Source of the DNA: Verrucomicrobiaceae bacterium
Lineage (GTDB): Bacteria; Verrucomicrobiota; Verrucomicrobiae; Verrucomicrobiales; Akkermansiaceae
DNA length: 11,327 bases
Direction: 5' to 3'
NCBI GenBank assembly: GCA_003820635.1
Contig: RPOS01000104.1
Span: forward strand, 1 to 11,327
Positions 1 through 6,371 of the stretch are shown here, one piece after another (position 1 is the stretch's first letter; every line of letters starts with the position of its first letter). The notes below the pieces were generated by a model. The model did not search any database, had not been told where the DNA came from, and was given only the letters and a program-made list of their open reading frames with translations. A program made the position numbers and the translations under genes.

Positions 1-1
1 C

Positions 2-853
2 TGGCGGATCGCGAGCGCCTGGCGCTGGATGTTTGCCTCGGAGGCCGTCCCTGCCGCCATCTTTTTCGCGCTCCTTTTCGCCATCCCCGAGTCGCCGCGC
101 TGGCTGGTGATGAAAGGACGCGAAGCGGAGGCGGCCGCGGTGCTCAAACGCATGGGGGCAGACGGCGATGTCGCCGCGCAAATTGAGGCGATTCATCGCT
201 CCTTTGACCGGCAGGATGGTTGCTTTCGCGACTGTCTCCGCACGCCCATCCGCCGGATCTTTTTCATCGGTGCCGGGCTGGCAATTTTGCAACAGATCAC
301 CGGCATCAACATCGTGATGTATTACGCACCACGCATCTTCACCAGTGCGGGCTTGGATTCCGCGTCGGCCATCGGACACTCGGTGATCATCGGGCTGGTC
401 ATGCTGGGATTCACCCTTGTCGCGATGTTTCTGTCCGATCGGGTCGGACGCCGCCCCTTGCTGCTAATCTCCTCGGTCGGGATGGCGGCAGGTCTGTTTG
501 CGCTTGGCGCTGCCTATGCCGGGAGCGACCAGGGAAGTGCAAGGAGTTTGTTGCTCTGGGTCCTTGTCTATGTCGCATCATTCTCCATCGGCATGGGACC
601 GCTCGTCTGGACGGTGCTGGGTGAGATTTTTCCCAACAGGGTCCGCGCGCATGCCGCAAGCGCCTGCGTGTTTCTCCTGTGGACAGCCAATTTCGCGGTG
701 TCCCAACTTTTCCCGTGGATGCTCAGCACCTTTGAATACCGGGTCTTTTGGTTTTTCGGCGCGCTGTGCGTTCTGACCATCGGTTTCGTCTGGTTACTGG
801 TGCCGGAGACCAAGGGCCGCAGCCTTGAGGAGTTGGAATCCTTTTCGCATTGA
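2..853 (+). CDS. MFS sugar porter family transporter, C-terminal part (5' end outside window)
   Basis: This is the C-terminal 283 residues of a sugar:proton symporter of the sugar porter family (the XylE/GLUT-like branch of MFS), an inner-membrane sugar importer. The frame is open to the left edge and the first visible residues, WRIASAWRWMF, match the family segment before transmembrane helix 6, so the first methionine at position 29 is internal. Family signatures follow in the right order: PESPRWL (residues 29-35) opening the central cytoplasmic loop, QQITGINIVMYYAP in helix 7, DRVGRRPLLL between helices 8 and 9, GPLVWTVLGEIFPNRVRAHA around helix 10, and PETKGRSLEELE at the C-terminus. About 40% of a typical protein of roughly 460-490 residues is missing on the left. 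The substrate cannot be told from this half. It converges on uppS across a 537-base gap. The family call is secure. Confidence 0.95.
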   Translation, partial: WRIASAWRWMFASEAVPAAIFFALLFAIPESPRWLVMKGREAEAAAVLKRMGADGDVAAQIEAIHRSFDRQDGCFRDCLRTPIRRIFFIGAGLAILQQITGINIVMYYAPRIFTSAGLDSASAIGHSVIIGLVMLGFTLVAMFLSDRVGRRPLLLISSVGMAAGLFALGAAYAGSDQGSARSLLLWVLVYVASFSIGMGPLVWTVLGEIFPNRVRAHAASACVFLLWTANFAVSQLFPWMLSTFEYRVFWFFGALCVLTIGFVWLLVPETKGRSLEELESFSH

Positions 854-858
854 GTGGA

Positions 859-904
859 GTCGGACAAGCGCAGGTGTGTCGGTCGCTCGTCGGACAGACG
901 CAAG
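859..904. repeat. Imperfect direct repeat after the transporter gene
   Basis: Two similar 16-base units, GTCGGACAAGCGCAGG (859-874) and GTCGGACAGACGCAAG (889-904), lie 30 bases apart just after the transporter stop codon. They are direct, not inverted, so they do not form a terminator stem. The rest of 854-1011 holds no gene or clear hairpin that I can see. With only two imperfect copies this may be chance. Confidence 0.3.
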
Positions 905-1011
905 CGCGCCTCCGCCTCGTGGCATCCTAAGCGTCCTCGACGACAAATTCCTTCGCCCTTGAAGAGGCGCGAGAAATATTGGCAATTCCTTGGTCGGGAC
1001 GCTTCATAAAG

Positions 1012-1320
1012 GTTATTAATCCGGCATTCAAATACTAGCGTCTTACCATGCTGCATACGCAACGCTCGGATGTCTGAACAGACTTTGAATCAGCGTGGGT
1101 CTGCGTTGGTTGGATCGCATGGTCGAGTTCTGCCGGGATTTCAGTTCGTCATGGCTCGATGCCGCAGGTTGATTGCGCGGCTGTGCCTTGACTGTGTTGT
1201 TGAGATATTCGTCAGGATTGAGTTCAGGACTGTAGGGGGCATGTGGAACAACTCAATCTGCATGGCGCGAGTCTTGGTCCATTCCACCACCTTGCCATGG
1301 CAGAACGCCTGATACGGCAG
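1012..1320 (-). mobile_element. IS630-family insertion sequence remnant (one end only)
   Basis: This is the transposase-end fragment of an IS630/Tc1-mariner-type insertion sequence, oriented on the minus strand. The recognisable transposase C-terminus ends at a TAA at 1043-1045. It is followed by an AT-rich stretch (rc about 1036-1012, containing ATGCCGGATTAATA) that I take to be the right terminal region; this boundary is inferred. No matching inverted end or N-terminal transposase domain is present, because recognisable homology stops near 1305 and uppS begins at 1391. The scar sits between convergent gene ends, where an insertion would be tolerated. Base composition here is visibly less GC-rich than in the flanking genes. 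Confidence 0.7.
1043..1320 (-). pseudogene. IS630-family transposase, C-terminal fragment with frameshift
   Basis: This is the decayed C-terminus of a DDE transposase. In one minus-strand frame it reads CHGKVVEWTKTRAMQIELFH then MPP (from about 1305 to 1236). It continues one frame over as SPELNPDEYLNN and ends RHPSVAYAAW followed by TAA (1045-1043). The joined text matches the IS630 pattern of a LPPYSPELNPDEYLN block, which carries the catalytic Glu of the DDE triad (codon at about 1210-1208), and the usual FRHPSVRYAA ending. The break falls in a run of five G on the plus strand (1235-1239); one extra base there would restore PPYSPELNP. The two DDE aspartates and the helix-turn-helix domain are absent, so it cannot be active. 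The exact 5' limit is uncertain. Single-frame translations hide this gene. Confidence 0.75.
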
Positions 1321-1361
1321 GTGCCTTTGGCTGGCTGCATCCGTGCCGGGATTGACCCAAA

Positions 1362-1379
1362 GCGGTGTCATGCCACCGC
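1362..1379 (-). terminator. Possible hairpin terminator downstream of uppS
   Basis: On the minus strand, 11 bases after the uppS stop codon, GCGGTG and CACCGC form a perfect 6-bp stem around a 6-base loop (GCATGA). It is followed by only a short T run (CTTTGG). The position fits the end of the minus-strand gene cluster. The weak T-tract leaves doubt whether it works as an intrinsic terminator. Confidence 0.4.
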
Positions 1380-1390
1380 ACTCCACAACC

Positions 1391-2101
1391 TCACAACGCG
1401 CCGAAGCGGCGGTGGCGGCGCTGGTATTCTTGCACGGCCTCGATCAGGTCGTTGCGGCGGAAGTCCGGCCAGAATTTTTTCACAATGACGATCTCGGCAT
1501 AACTGATCTGCCAGAGGAGGAAATTCGAGACGCGCATTTCACCGGAGGTGCGGATGAGCAGGTCCGGATCCGGAATGCCGGCGGTCTGCAGGCGCGATGC
1601 AAAGAGCGTGCAATCGATCTCCGCGGACCTGAGCCTGCCTGCTTCGGCATCGGCCGCCAGCGAGCGGGTGGCAGCAACGATTTCCTCGCGGGCCCCGTAG
1701 GAAAGGGCGAGCACCAACGTCAGCGCCGTGTGGCTGGCGGTCTCGGCGATGATTTTGTCGAGCAGCTTGCGGGTTTTTTCCGGCAAGCGGTCGAGTTGGC
1801 CGATGGCTTGCAGCCGGATGTTCTGTTTCTTCAGATCCTTGGATTTCTCCGCGAGGAAGCGGTCGAGCAACTGCATCAGCGCCTTGACCTCGGACTCCGG
1901 GCGGTTCCAGTTTTCCGAGGAAAAGGCATACAAGGTGAGGTATTCGACACCGAGGTCAATGCAGGCGTCGGTCACTTCCCTAACCGATTCCGCACCCGCG
2001 CGATGGCCTTCCCGGCGCGGCAGGCCGCGTTCCTTCGCCCAGCGGCCGTTGCCGTCCATGATGACGGCGATGTGGCGGGGGATGTCGGGGAAATCTGGCA
2101 T
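1391..2101 (-). CDS. uppS: Isoprenyl transferase (undecaprenyl diphosphate synthase)
   Basis: This cytosolic cis-prenyltransferase condenses isopentenyl diphosphate units onto farnesyl diphosphate to give undecaprenyl diphosphate, the lipid carrier for peptidoglycan and other envelope polymers. The 236-residue length is typical. HIAVIMDGNGRWA (10-22) carries the catalytic Asp16. YAFSSENWNRP (58-68), LSYGAREE (133-140) and DPDLLIRTSGEMRVSNFLLW (178-197) are the remaining conserved blocks for allylic and homoallylic diphosphate binding. I chose the ATG at 2101 because it begins nine residues before HIAVIMDG. The frame stays open to 2893, but that extension only overlaps purA antisense-free coding in another frame and has no homology. 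The start lacks a Shine-Dalgarno sequence. It follows purA by 43 bases and is the last gene of the minus-strand cluster, directly beside the IS630 scar, which did not disturb its C-terminus (RRHRRFGAL). Confidence 0.95.
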   Translation of the reverse strand: MPDFPDIPRHIAVIMDGNGRWAKERGLPRREGHRAGAESVREVTDACIDLGVEYLTLYAFSSENWNRPESEVKALMQLLDRFLAEKSKDLKKQNIRLQAIGQLDRLPEKTRKLLDKIIAETASHTALTLVLALSYGAREEIVAATRSLAADAEAGRLRSAEIDCTLFASRLQTAGIPDPDLLIRTSGEMRVSNFLLWQISYAEIVIVKKFWPDFRRNDLIEAVQEYQRRHRRFGAL

Positions 2102-2120
2102 GGGTGAAAGATCGGCCGTG

Positions 2121-2132
2121 TTAGACGGATCG
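2121..2132. repeat. Short intercistronic motif, purA-uppS gap
   Basis: TTAGACGGATCG lies in the 43-base gap between purA and uppS. It matches TCAGACGGATCG (3448-3459) in the carA-purA gap at 11 of 12 bases, and a second partial copy (ACGGATC) follows at 2134-2140. The copies have the same orientation relative to the genes. The role is unknown; it could be a shared RNA or protein site or the remains of a small dispersed repeat. Confidence 0.35.
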
Positions 2133-2144
2133 AACGGATCCCGA

Positions 2145-3416
2145 TTAAGGTGCCACCAGCGTCTGCGTGCGGTCCGGCCCCACGCCGACGAAGGCGATGG
2201 GCGCGCCGCAAAGTTCGCCGAGGCGGGCGAGATAGGCTTTCGCGCGAGCCGGAAGATCCTCGTAGCGGGTGCAGGAGGTGGTGTCGGATTTCCAGCCGGG
2301 CAGCGATTCGTAAACCGGCACGGCGCGATCCCAGGCCGAGCGGTCGGCGGGTGGAAGATCGTGGAGTTTCCCGTCGATGTCGTAGCCGGTGCAGATTTGC
2401 AGGGTTTCGTAGGCATCGAGGCCATCCACATTGGTGACGGCAAGGCCGGTGACGCCGTTGACCATGCAGGCGAAGCGCAGCAGCACCGTATCGAGCCAGC
2501 CGCAACCGCGTGGGCGGCCGGTGGTGGCGCCGAACTCACGACCGAGGCTGTGGAGGTAATCGGACAGGCCGTCGTCGCCAGTGGGGAAGGGGCCCGAGCC
2601 AACGCGGGTGGTGTAGGCCTTGCAAACACCGATGACGGCATCGATGGCCGTGGGCGGCAAGCCGGTGCCGGTGCAGGAACCGCCGGAGGTGGTGTTTGAC
2701 GAAGTGACGAAGGGATAAGTGCCGAAGTCGATGTCGAGCAAAGTGCCCTGGGCGCCTTCGAAGAGCAGGTTTTTGCCCGACTTCCACGCCGCGTGCAGCA
2801 CCGGAATGGTGTTGGTGATGTGCGGGCGGATCCGCTCGAAGGCGGTGTAAACCTCGTCGATGACCTGCGCGGCATCAAACGTGGTGAGATCATAGCGGGC
2901 GAGCACTTCGTTCGCCTCGGCGCAGCGGTGGGTGATGCGCGCGGTGGCGAATTCCCTGTCTAACAAGTCCGCCATGCGCAGGCCGCAACGGTTGATCTTG
3001 TCGGCATAAGCCGGACCAATGCCGCGTTTGGTGGTGCCGATCTTCTGGTCGCCCAGCGAGGCCTCGCGTGCGGCGTCGAGCTCCTTGTGAAAGGGGAGCA
3101 CGACATGGGTGCGATCCGAGATAAGCAGTTTCTCCGGCGTGATGGCGATGCCTTGTGCCTCGATGCGCTCGATTTCCTGAACAAGTCCGACGGGATCCAG
3201 CACGACGCCATTGCCGATGACGTTGGTCTTGTCGTCCCAGAGGATGCCGGATGGCAGCAGGTGAAGGACGTATTTCTTGCCACCCGCGATCACGGTGTGG
3301 CCCGCGTTGTTGCCGCCCTGCCCGCGGATGACGACGTCTGCGGACTCCGTGAGGAAATCGACGATCTTGCCCTTGCCTTCGTCCCCCCACTGGAGGCCTG
3401 TGATGATGGTGTTCAT
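2145..3416 (-). CDS. purA: Adenylosuccinate synthase
   Basis: PurA uses GTP and aspartate to convert IMP to adenylosuccinate, the first committed step toward AMP, in the cytosol. The protein is 423 residues, normal for the bacterial enzyme (about 430). WGDEGKGK (10-17) is the GTP-binding P-loop with the catalytic Asp12. GGNNAGHT carries the catalytic His40. GTTKRGIGPAYADK binds IMP, and FGATTGRPRGCGWLD is the aspartate/IMP loop. In that loop the two key arginines are kept, but the next position is Gly where Arg is common (GRPRRCGW), a small departure. The C-terminal nucleotide-base block is present (VGVGPDRTQTL). The ATG at 3416 starts four residues before the P-loop strand, as in the family. 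No Shine-Dalgarno sequence precedes it. It lies 44 bases after carA and 43 before uppS on the same strand, so co-transcription is likely. Confidence 0.97.
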   Translation of the reverse strand: MNTIITGLQWGDEGKGKIVDFLTESADVVIRGQGGNNAGHTVIAGGKKYVLHLLPSGILWDDKTNVIGNGVVLDPVGLVQEIERIEAQGIAITPEKLLISDRTHVVLPFHKELDAAREASLGDQKIGTTKRGIGPAYADKINRCGLRMADLLDREFATARITHRCAEANEVLARYDLTTFDAAQVIDEVYTAFERIRPHITNTIPVLHAAWKSGKNLLFEGAQGTLLDIDFGTYPFVTSSNTTSGGSCTGTGLPPTAIDAVIGVCKAYTTRVGSGPFPTGDDGLSDYLHSLGREFGATTGRPRGCGWLDTVLLRFACMVNGVTGLAVTNVDGLDAYETLQICTGYDIDGKLHDLPPADRSAWDRAVPVYESLPGWKSDTTSCTRYEDLPARAKAYLARLGELCGAPIAFVGVGPDRTQTLVAP

Positions 3417-3426
3417 GTTAGAAAAA

Positions 3427-3458
3427 TGATCGGACGAATCCTGCTGATCAGACGGATC
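3427..3458. repeat. Direct repeat of a 14-base motif in the carA-purA gap
   Basis: TGATCGGACGAATC (3427-3440) and TGATCAGACGGATC (3445-3458) agree at 12 of 14 positions and start 18 bases apart. Together they fill most of the 44-base carA-purA gap. Both mismatches are purine transitions. A related 12-base copy lies in the purA-uppS gap at 2121-2132. On the transcribed strand the units lie 10-42 bases before the purA start codon, a place where a translation regulator or RNA-processing site could act; that role is a guess. Confidence 0.5.
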
Positions 3459-3460
3459 GT

Positions 3461-4609
3461 TTATTGTTTGGCCTTCTCGATGAGCGCGGCGAATTCCTCG
3501 AAAAAATACGAGGCGTCGTTCGGACCGGGGGCGGCTTCGGGGTGGTATTGGACGCTGAAGACCGGCAGTTCCTTGTGCCGCATGCCCTCGACGGTGCCGT
3601 CGTTGAGGTTGATGTGGGTGACTTCGATTTCCGGCGGCAACGAGTCCGCATCCACGGCGAATCCGTGGTTTTGCGAGGTGATGGAGATTTTCCCGCTGCG
3701 CAGGTCCTTGACCGGCTGGTTGCCGCCGCGGTGGCCGAACTTGAGTTTGAAAGTCTTGCCCCCGAAGGCGTGGGCGAGCAGTTGGTTTCCGAGGCAGATG
3801 CCGAAGATCGGTTTCTTGCCGATGAGTTGGCGGAGTTCCTCATGGATGTAGCCGAGCGCGGCCGGATCACCGGGGCCGTTGGAAAGGAAAATGCCGTCCG
3901 GATTTTTCGCCAGCACTTCGGTGGCGGTGGCGGTGGAGTTGACGACCTCCACCTCGAAGCCGGCCTGGCGCAGTCGGCGCAGGATGTTGAACTTGATGCC
4001 GAAGTCGTAGGCGACGATGCGGTGGCGCACTGGGGGCAAATCATCGTAGGGACCGGGCTGGCCGGTGGAAACATTGGGCAGCACCCATTCGCGCGACTCG
4101 TCCTGCCAATGGTAGGCGGCGCTGGTGGAGACTTCCTTCACGTAGTCCATGCCTTCCATCGATGGCGATGCTTTGGCGGCCGCGATGGCTTCTTCACAGG
4201 TGAGTTCGGTGGTGACGCAGGCGCGCATGGCTCCGAGCGAGCGCAGGTGCTTGGTGAGGGCGCGGGTGTCGATGCCCTCGATGCCGAGGATGCCGTGGCC
4301 GGCGAGGTATGCGGCGAGCGGTTGGCTGGAGCGCCAGTTGGAGGGCACCTCGCAAAGCTCGCCGATGACAAAGGCGCGGATGTGCGGCGAGCGGGACTCG
4401 GCGTCCTCGGGATTGACCCCGTAATTTCCGATCTGCGGGTAGGTCATGGCCACGATCTGCCCGCGGTAGGAAGGATCGGTGATGACCTCCTGGTAACCCG
4501 TCATCGAGGTGTTGAAACAAATTTCACCGGTGGTGGTACCGGTGGCTCCGAACGCGTTTCCTTCGAAACAGCGTCCGTCTTCTAGGGCGAGAATGGCGTT
4601 GATGGGCAC
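3461..4609 (-). CDS. carA: Carbamoyl-phosphate synthase, small (glutaminase) subunit
   Basis: CarA hydrolyses glutamine and passes ammonia to the large subunit CarB, which makes carbamoyl phosphate for pyrimidines and arginine. The N-terminal small-subunit domain shows ALEDGRCFEGNAFGA, TGYQEVITDPSYRGQ and YPQIGNYGVN. The class I glutamine amidotransferase domain begins near residue 195 and has LSNGPGDP, the nucleophile elbow FGICLGNQLLAHA (Cys272), and VQYHPEAAPGP with His356 and Glu358, a complete triad. I chose the GTG at 4609, giving MPINAILALEDG and 382 residues, the same length as the E. coli subunit. The frame remains open upstream to a TTG at 4648, but that adds 13 residues rich in Pro and Arg that do not look like the family. 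carB is not in the window. The gene lies between dtd (47 bases) and purA (44 bases). Confidence 0.96.
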   Translation of the reverse strand: MPINAILALEDGRCFEGNAFGATGTTTGEICFNTSMTGYQEVITDPSYRGQIVAMTYPQIGNYGVNPEDAESRSPHIRAFVIGELCEVPSNWRSSQPLAAYLAGHGILGIEGIDTRALTKHLRSLGAMRACVTTELTCEEAIAAAKASPSMEGMDYVKEVSTSAAYHWQDESREWVLPNVSTGQPGPYDDLPPVRHRIVAYDFGIKFNILRRLRQAGFEVEVVNSTATATEVLAKNPDGIFLSNGPGDPAALGYIHEELRQLIGKKPIFGICLGNQLLAHAFGGKTFKLKFGHRGGNQPVKDLRSGKISITSQNHGFAVDADSLPPEIEVTHINLNDGTVEGMRHKELPVFSVQYHPEAAPGPNDASYFFEEFAALIEKAKQ

Positions 4610-4656
4610 GGCGGGCGGAAACCTAGGGAGCCTTCCCGGGCGATGCAAGCGCGGGC

Positions 4657-5109
4657 TTACTCGCGGGCGCGGCTGTCGATCACAATGGTGACCGGACCGT
4701 TGTTGACGAGGGCGACTTTCATGTCGCCACCGAAGACGCCGCGGGCCGCAGGACGGCCGGTTTCCTGCTCAATGGCACTGCAAAACGCCTCGTAGAGCGG
4801 CTCGGAGTGGGCCGGCACGGCCGCCCGGATGAACGACGGCCGGTTGCCCTTTTTGGTGGAGGCGTGCAGGGTGAACTGGCTGACCACCAGCACTTCGCCG
4901 CCAGTTTCGATGATCGAGAGATTCATTTTGTCCTCGGCATCCGCAAAAATCCGCATTTTGGCGATTTTGCCGGCAAGCCATTCGACATCCGTGGCATCGT
5001 CGATTTCCTCCACGCCCAGCAGCACCAGCAAGCCGGGGCCGATTCGGGAAACGGTTTGCCCGTCGATGGCTACCGAGGCTTCGAGGGTGCGTTGGATGAC
5101 TGCTCTCAT
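4657..5109 (-). CDS. dtd: D-aminoacyl-tRNA deacylase
   Basis: DTD removes D-amino acids (and glycine from tRNA-Ala) wrongly attached to tRNA, a proofreading step of translation in the cytosol. The protein has 150 residues, close to the usual 145-150. Both family signatures are intact: SQFTLHAS (77-84), with the catalytic SQxTL block, and NNGPVT (136-141), the cis Gly-Pro motif that gates the active site from the other subunit of the dimer. KKGNRPSF between them is also typical. The start is the ATG at 5109 ([13 protein letters not shown]), where family members begin. A TTG 42 bases further upstream would add residues without homology. There is no clear Shine-Dalgarno sequence. It lies 97 bases after the ROK gene and 47 before carA. 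Confidence 0.95.
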   Translation of the reverse strand: MRAVIQRTLEASVAIDGQTVSRIGPGLLVLLGVEEIDDATDVEWLAGKIAKMRIFADAEDKMNLSIIETGGEVLVVSQFTLHASTKKGNRPSFIRAAVPAHSEPLYEAFCSAIEQETGRPAARGVFGGDMKVALVNNGPVTIVIDSRARE

Positions 5110-5206
5110 GTTTTGCCGTGCCGCGGATATCTGCGCTTGCGGGATGCTCAATCAAGAGCGGCTCCGCATCACATCTGGCGCAGTATGCTTTTTTTCATAT
5201 CGTTTT

Positions 5207-6229
5207 TCAGGCGTGGTGGTTTTCCAGCACCAGTTGCATCGCCATGCGCGCACTGCCATAGGCCGCCGCACCGTCGCCGCCGATGGCCCACTCGATGCGG
5301 GTGGTCGGCTCGTGGGGGGGTAGCGGGCAGCGCTGGTAGGGCAGCATGGCGCGCTCGGCGAAGCCTTTGCGGACTTCCCCGATGAACCAGTCCCGGAAGC
5401 CGGTTTCGGAAAGCCCGCCGCCGATTGCGATCAATCCGGGGTCGAGGATGCTGGCAAGATCGCCGAGGCCGTGGCCGAGCACGTTGGCCTGCAGGGCGAA
5501 AATTTCGCGGGCGAGGGGATCGCCGTGTTCGGCGAAATCCCGGAGCTGGAAGGCTTTTTCCTCGATCGGAGCCTCCGACAAGGCCAGCGGGTGCGCCGCG
5601 TTTTCCGGGCGGGTCAGCGCCTTGCCGAGTTGGCGGCGCAGGGCCATCAGCGAGACCCAGCCCTCCAGGCAGCCGCTGCGGCCGCGGCCGTCCACCGGCA
5701 ACTCGCCATCTTCGAAGCGCGGCACCGACAGATCGCCGACTTCCAGCGCGAGGCCGTTGTTTCCCTCGTAGAGGATGCCGCCGGGCAATACGAGCCCGCC
5801 ACCCAGGCCGGTGCCGGGAGCCACGTAGAGCAGGCCGCCAGCATGCTCGGGCCGATGCATCCACTCGCCGAAGGCCGCGGCATTGCAGTCGTTGGTCATG
5901 ATCACCGGCTTGCCGCATTCCTTGGAAAACTCACCGCGGATGTCGGTGCCCACCCAGTCGTCGGCCAGGTTCGCCTTGCCCCAGACCACGCCATGGGAAC
6001 ACGGGGCGGGCACGTCCAGTCCCACGGCGGCGATTTCCTCTACGCGGATGCCGGCGTTTTCCGCGAGTTTGGCCATCGCTTCACGCAGTTGTCCGAAGGT
6101 CCGCCGGTAGCCGTCCTTCACGAAGCTGCGCACCTCCACGATTGGGCCTGCGGGCTCTCCCGCCGCATCGACGAGCAGGCATTTGATGGTGGAACCTCCG
6201 ATATCGAGTCCGGCAAAGTGTGTTTTCAT
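5207..6229 (-). CDS. ROK-family sugar kinase-like protein with degenerate zinc site
   Basis: This 340-residue protein belongs to the ROK family, mostly cytosolic glucokinases and other hexose or N-acetylhexosamine kinases. The ATP phosphate loop GLDIGGSTIK (7-16), the catalytic base in TNDCNAAAFGEW (Asp114), the second phosphate loop APGTGLGGGLVLPGG (137-151) and the late nucleotide-binding IAIGGG are all present. There is no DNA-binding domain, so it is a kinase-type member, not a repressor. The sugar and zinc region departs from the family: where EIGH is normal it has EVGD (Glu163, Asp166), and the CxCGxxGCxE motif reads DGRGRSGCLE (180-189), keeping only Cys187 and Glu189. The start is the ATG at 6229, since the N-terminal phosphate loop begins seven residues later; a longer open frame to 6556 covers dnaB in antisense. 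It is divergent from dnaB and the first gene of the minus-strand run. The sugar substrate is unknown. Confidence 0.88.
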   Translation of the reverse strand: MKTHFAGLDIGGSTIKCLLVDAAGEPAGPIVEVRSFVKDGYRRTFGQLREAMAKLAENAGIRVEEIAAVGLDVPAPCSHGVVWGKANLADDWVGTDIRGEFSKECGKPVIMTNDCNAAAFGEWMHRPEHAGGLLYVAPGTGLGGGLVLPGGILYEGNNGLALEVGDLSVPRFEDGELPVDGRGRSGCLEGWVSLMALRRQLGKALTRPENAAHPLALSEAPIEEKAFQLRDFAEHGDPLAREIFALQANVLGHGLGDLASILDPGLIAIGGGLSETGFRDWFIGEVRKGFAERAMLPYQRCPLPPHEPTTRIEWAIGGDGAAAYGSARMAMQLVLENHHA

Positions 6230-6243
6230 GGGGAATGCGACCC

Positions 6244-6308
6244 GCTGGATAACAGGGGGAACGGGCGGCGGCAAGCCGTGCCTGCGGACTTGTCCACGGT
6301 TGTTCACA
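6244..6308. promoter_or_regulatory. DnaA-box-like cluster in the ROK-dnaB divergent region
   Basis: The 142-base divergent region contains a tandem 10-base repeat, TTGTCCACGG then TTGTTCACAG (6290-6309). Read as DnaA boxes against TTATNCACA, the second unit (6300-6308) matches 8 of 9 and the first (6290-6298) 7 of 9. A third weak match (7 of 9, minus strand, TTATCCAGC) lies at 6244-6252. The repeat is 64 bases before the dnaB start. Control of a dnaB promoter by DnaA is a plausible reading but is inferred from motif similarity only. I could not find convincing -35/-10 elements for either gene here. Confidence 0.4.
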
Positions 6309-6371
6309 GGATATTCGCCAGCTGCCGAGATTGACCACCGCCACCGGACACTGGCAATTTTCCCTCCGCTC

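Noticed and set aside
1728..2699. A 323-codon plus-strand open frame opposite uppS and purA
   Set aside because: It spans two well-supported genes in antisense and has no recognisable motif.
2102..2893. N-terminal extension of uppS into purA
   Set aside because: The frame is open, but the extension is low-complexity Ser/Pro/Arg text overlapping purA in another frame. Homology begins just after the ATG at 2101.
3464..4585. A 373-codon plus-strand open frame opposite carA
   Set aside because: It lies wholly antisense to a complete carA with intact catalytic triad. Its translation is rich in Gly, Ala and Val repeats with no family motif, as expected of a shadow frame in GC-rich coding DNA.
5188..5206. 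T-run (CTTTTTTTC) near the end of the ROK gene as a terminator
   Set aside because: On the plus strand no gene ends there, and on the minus strand it is an A-run. No GC-rich stem precedes it in either direction.
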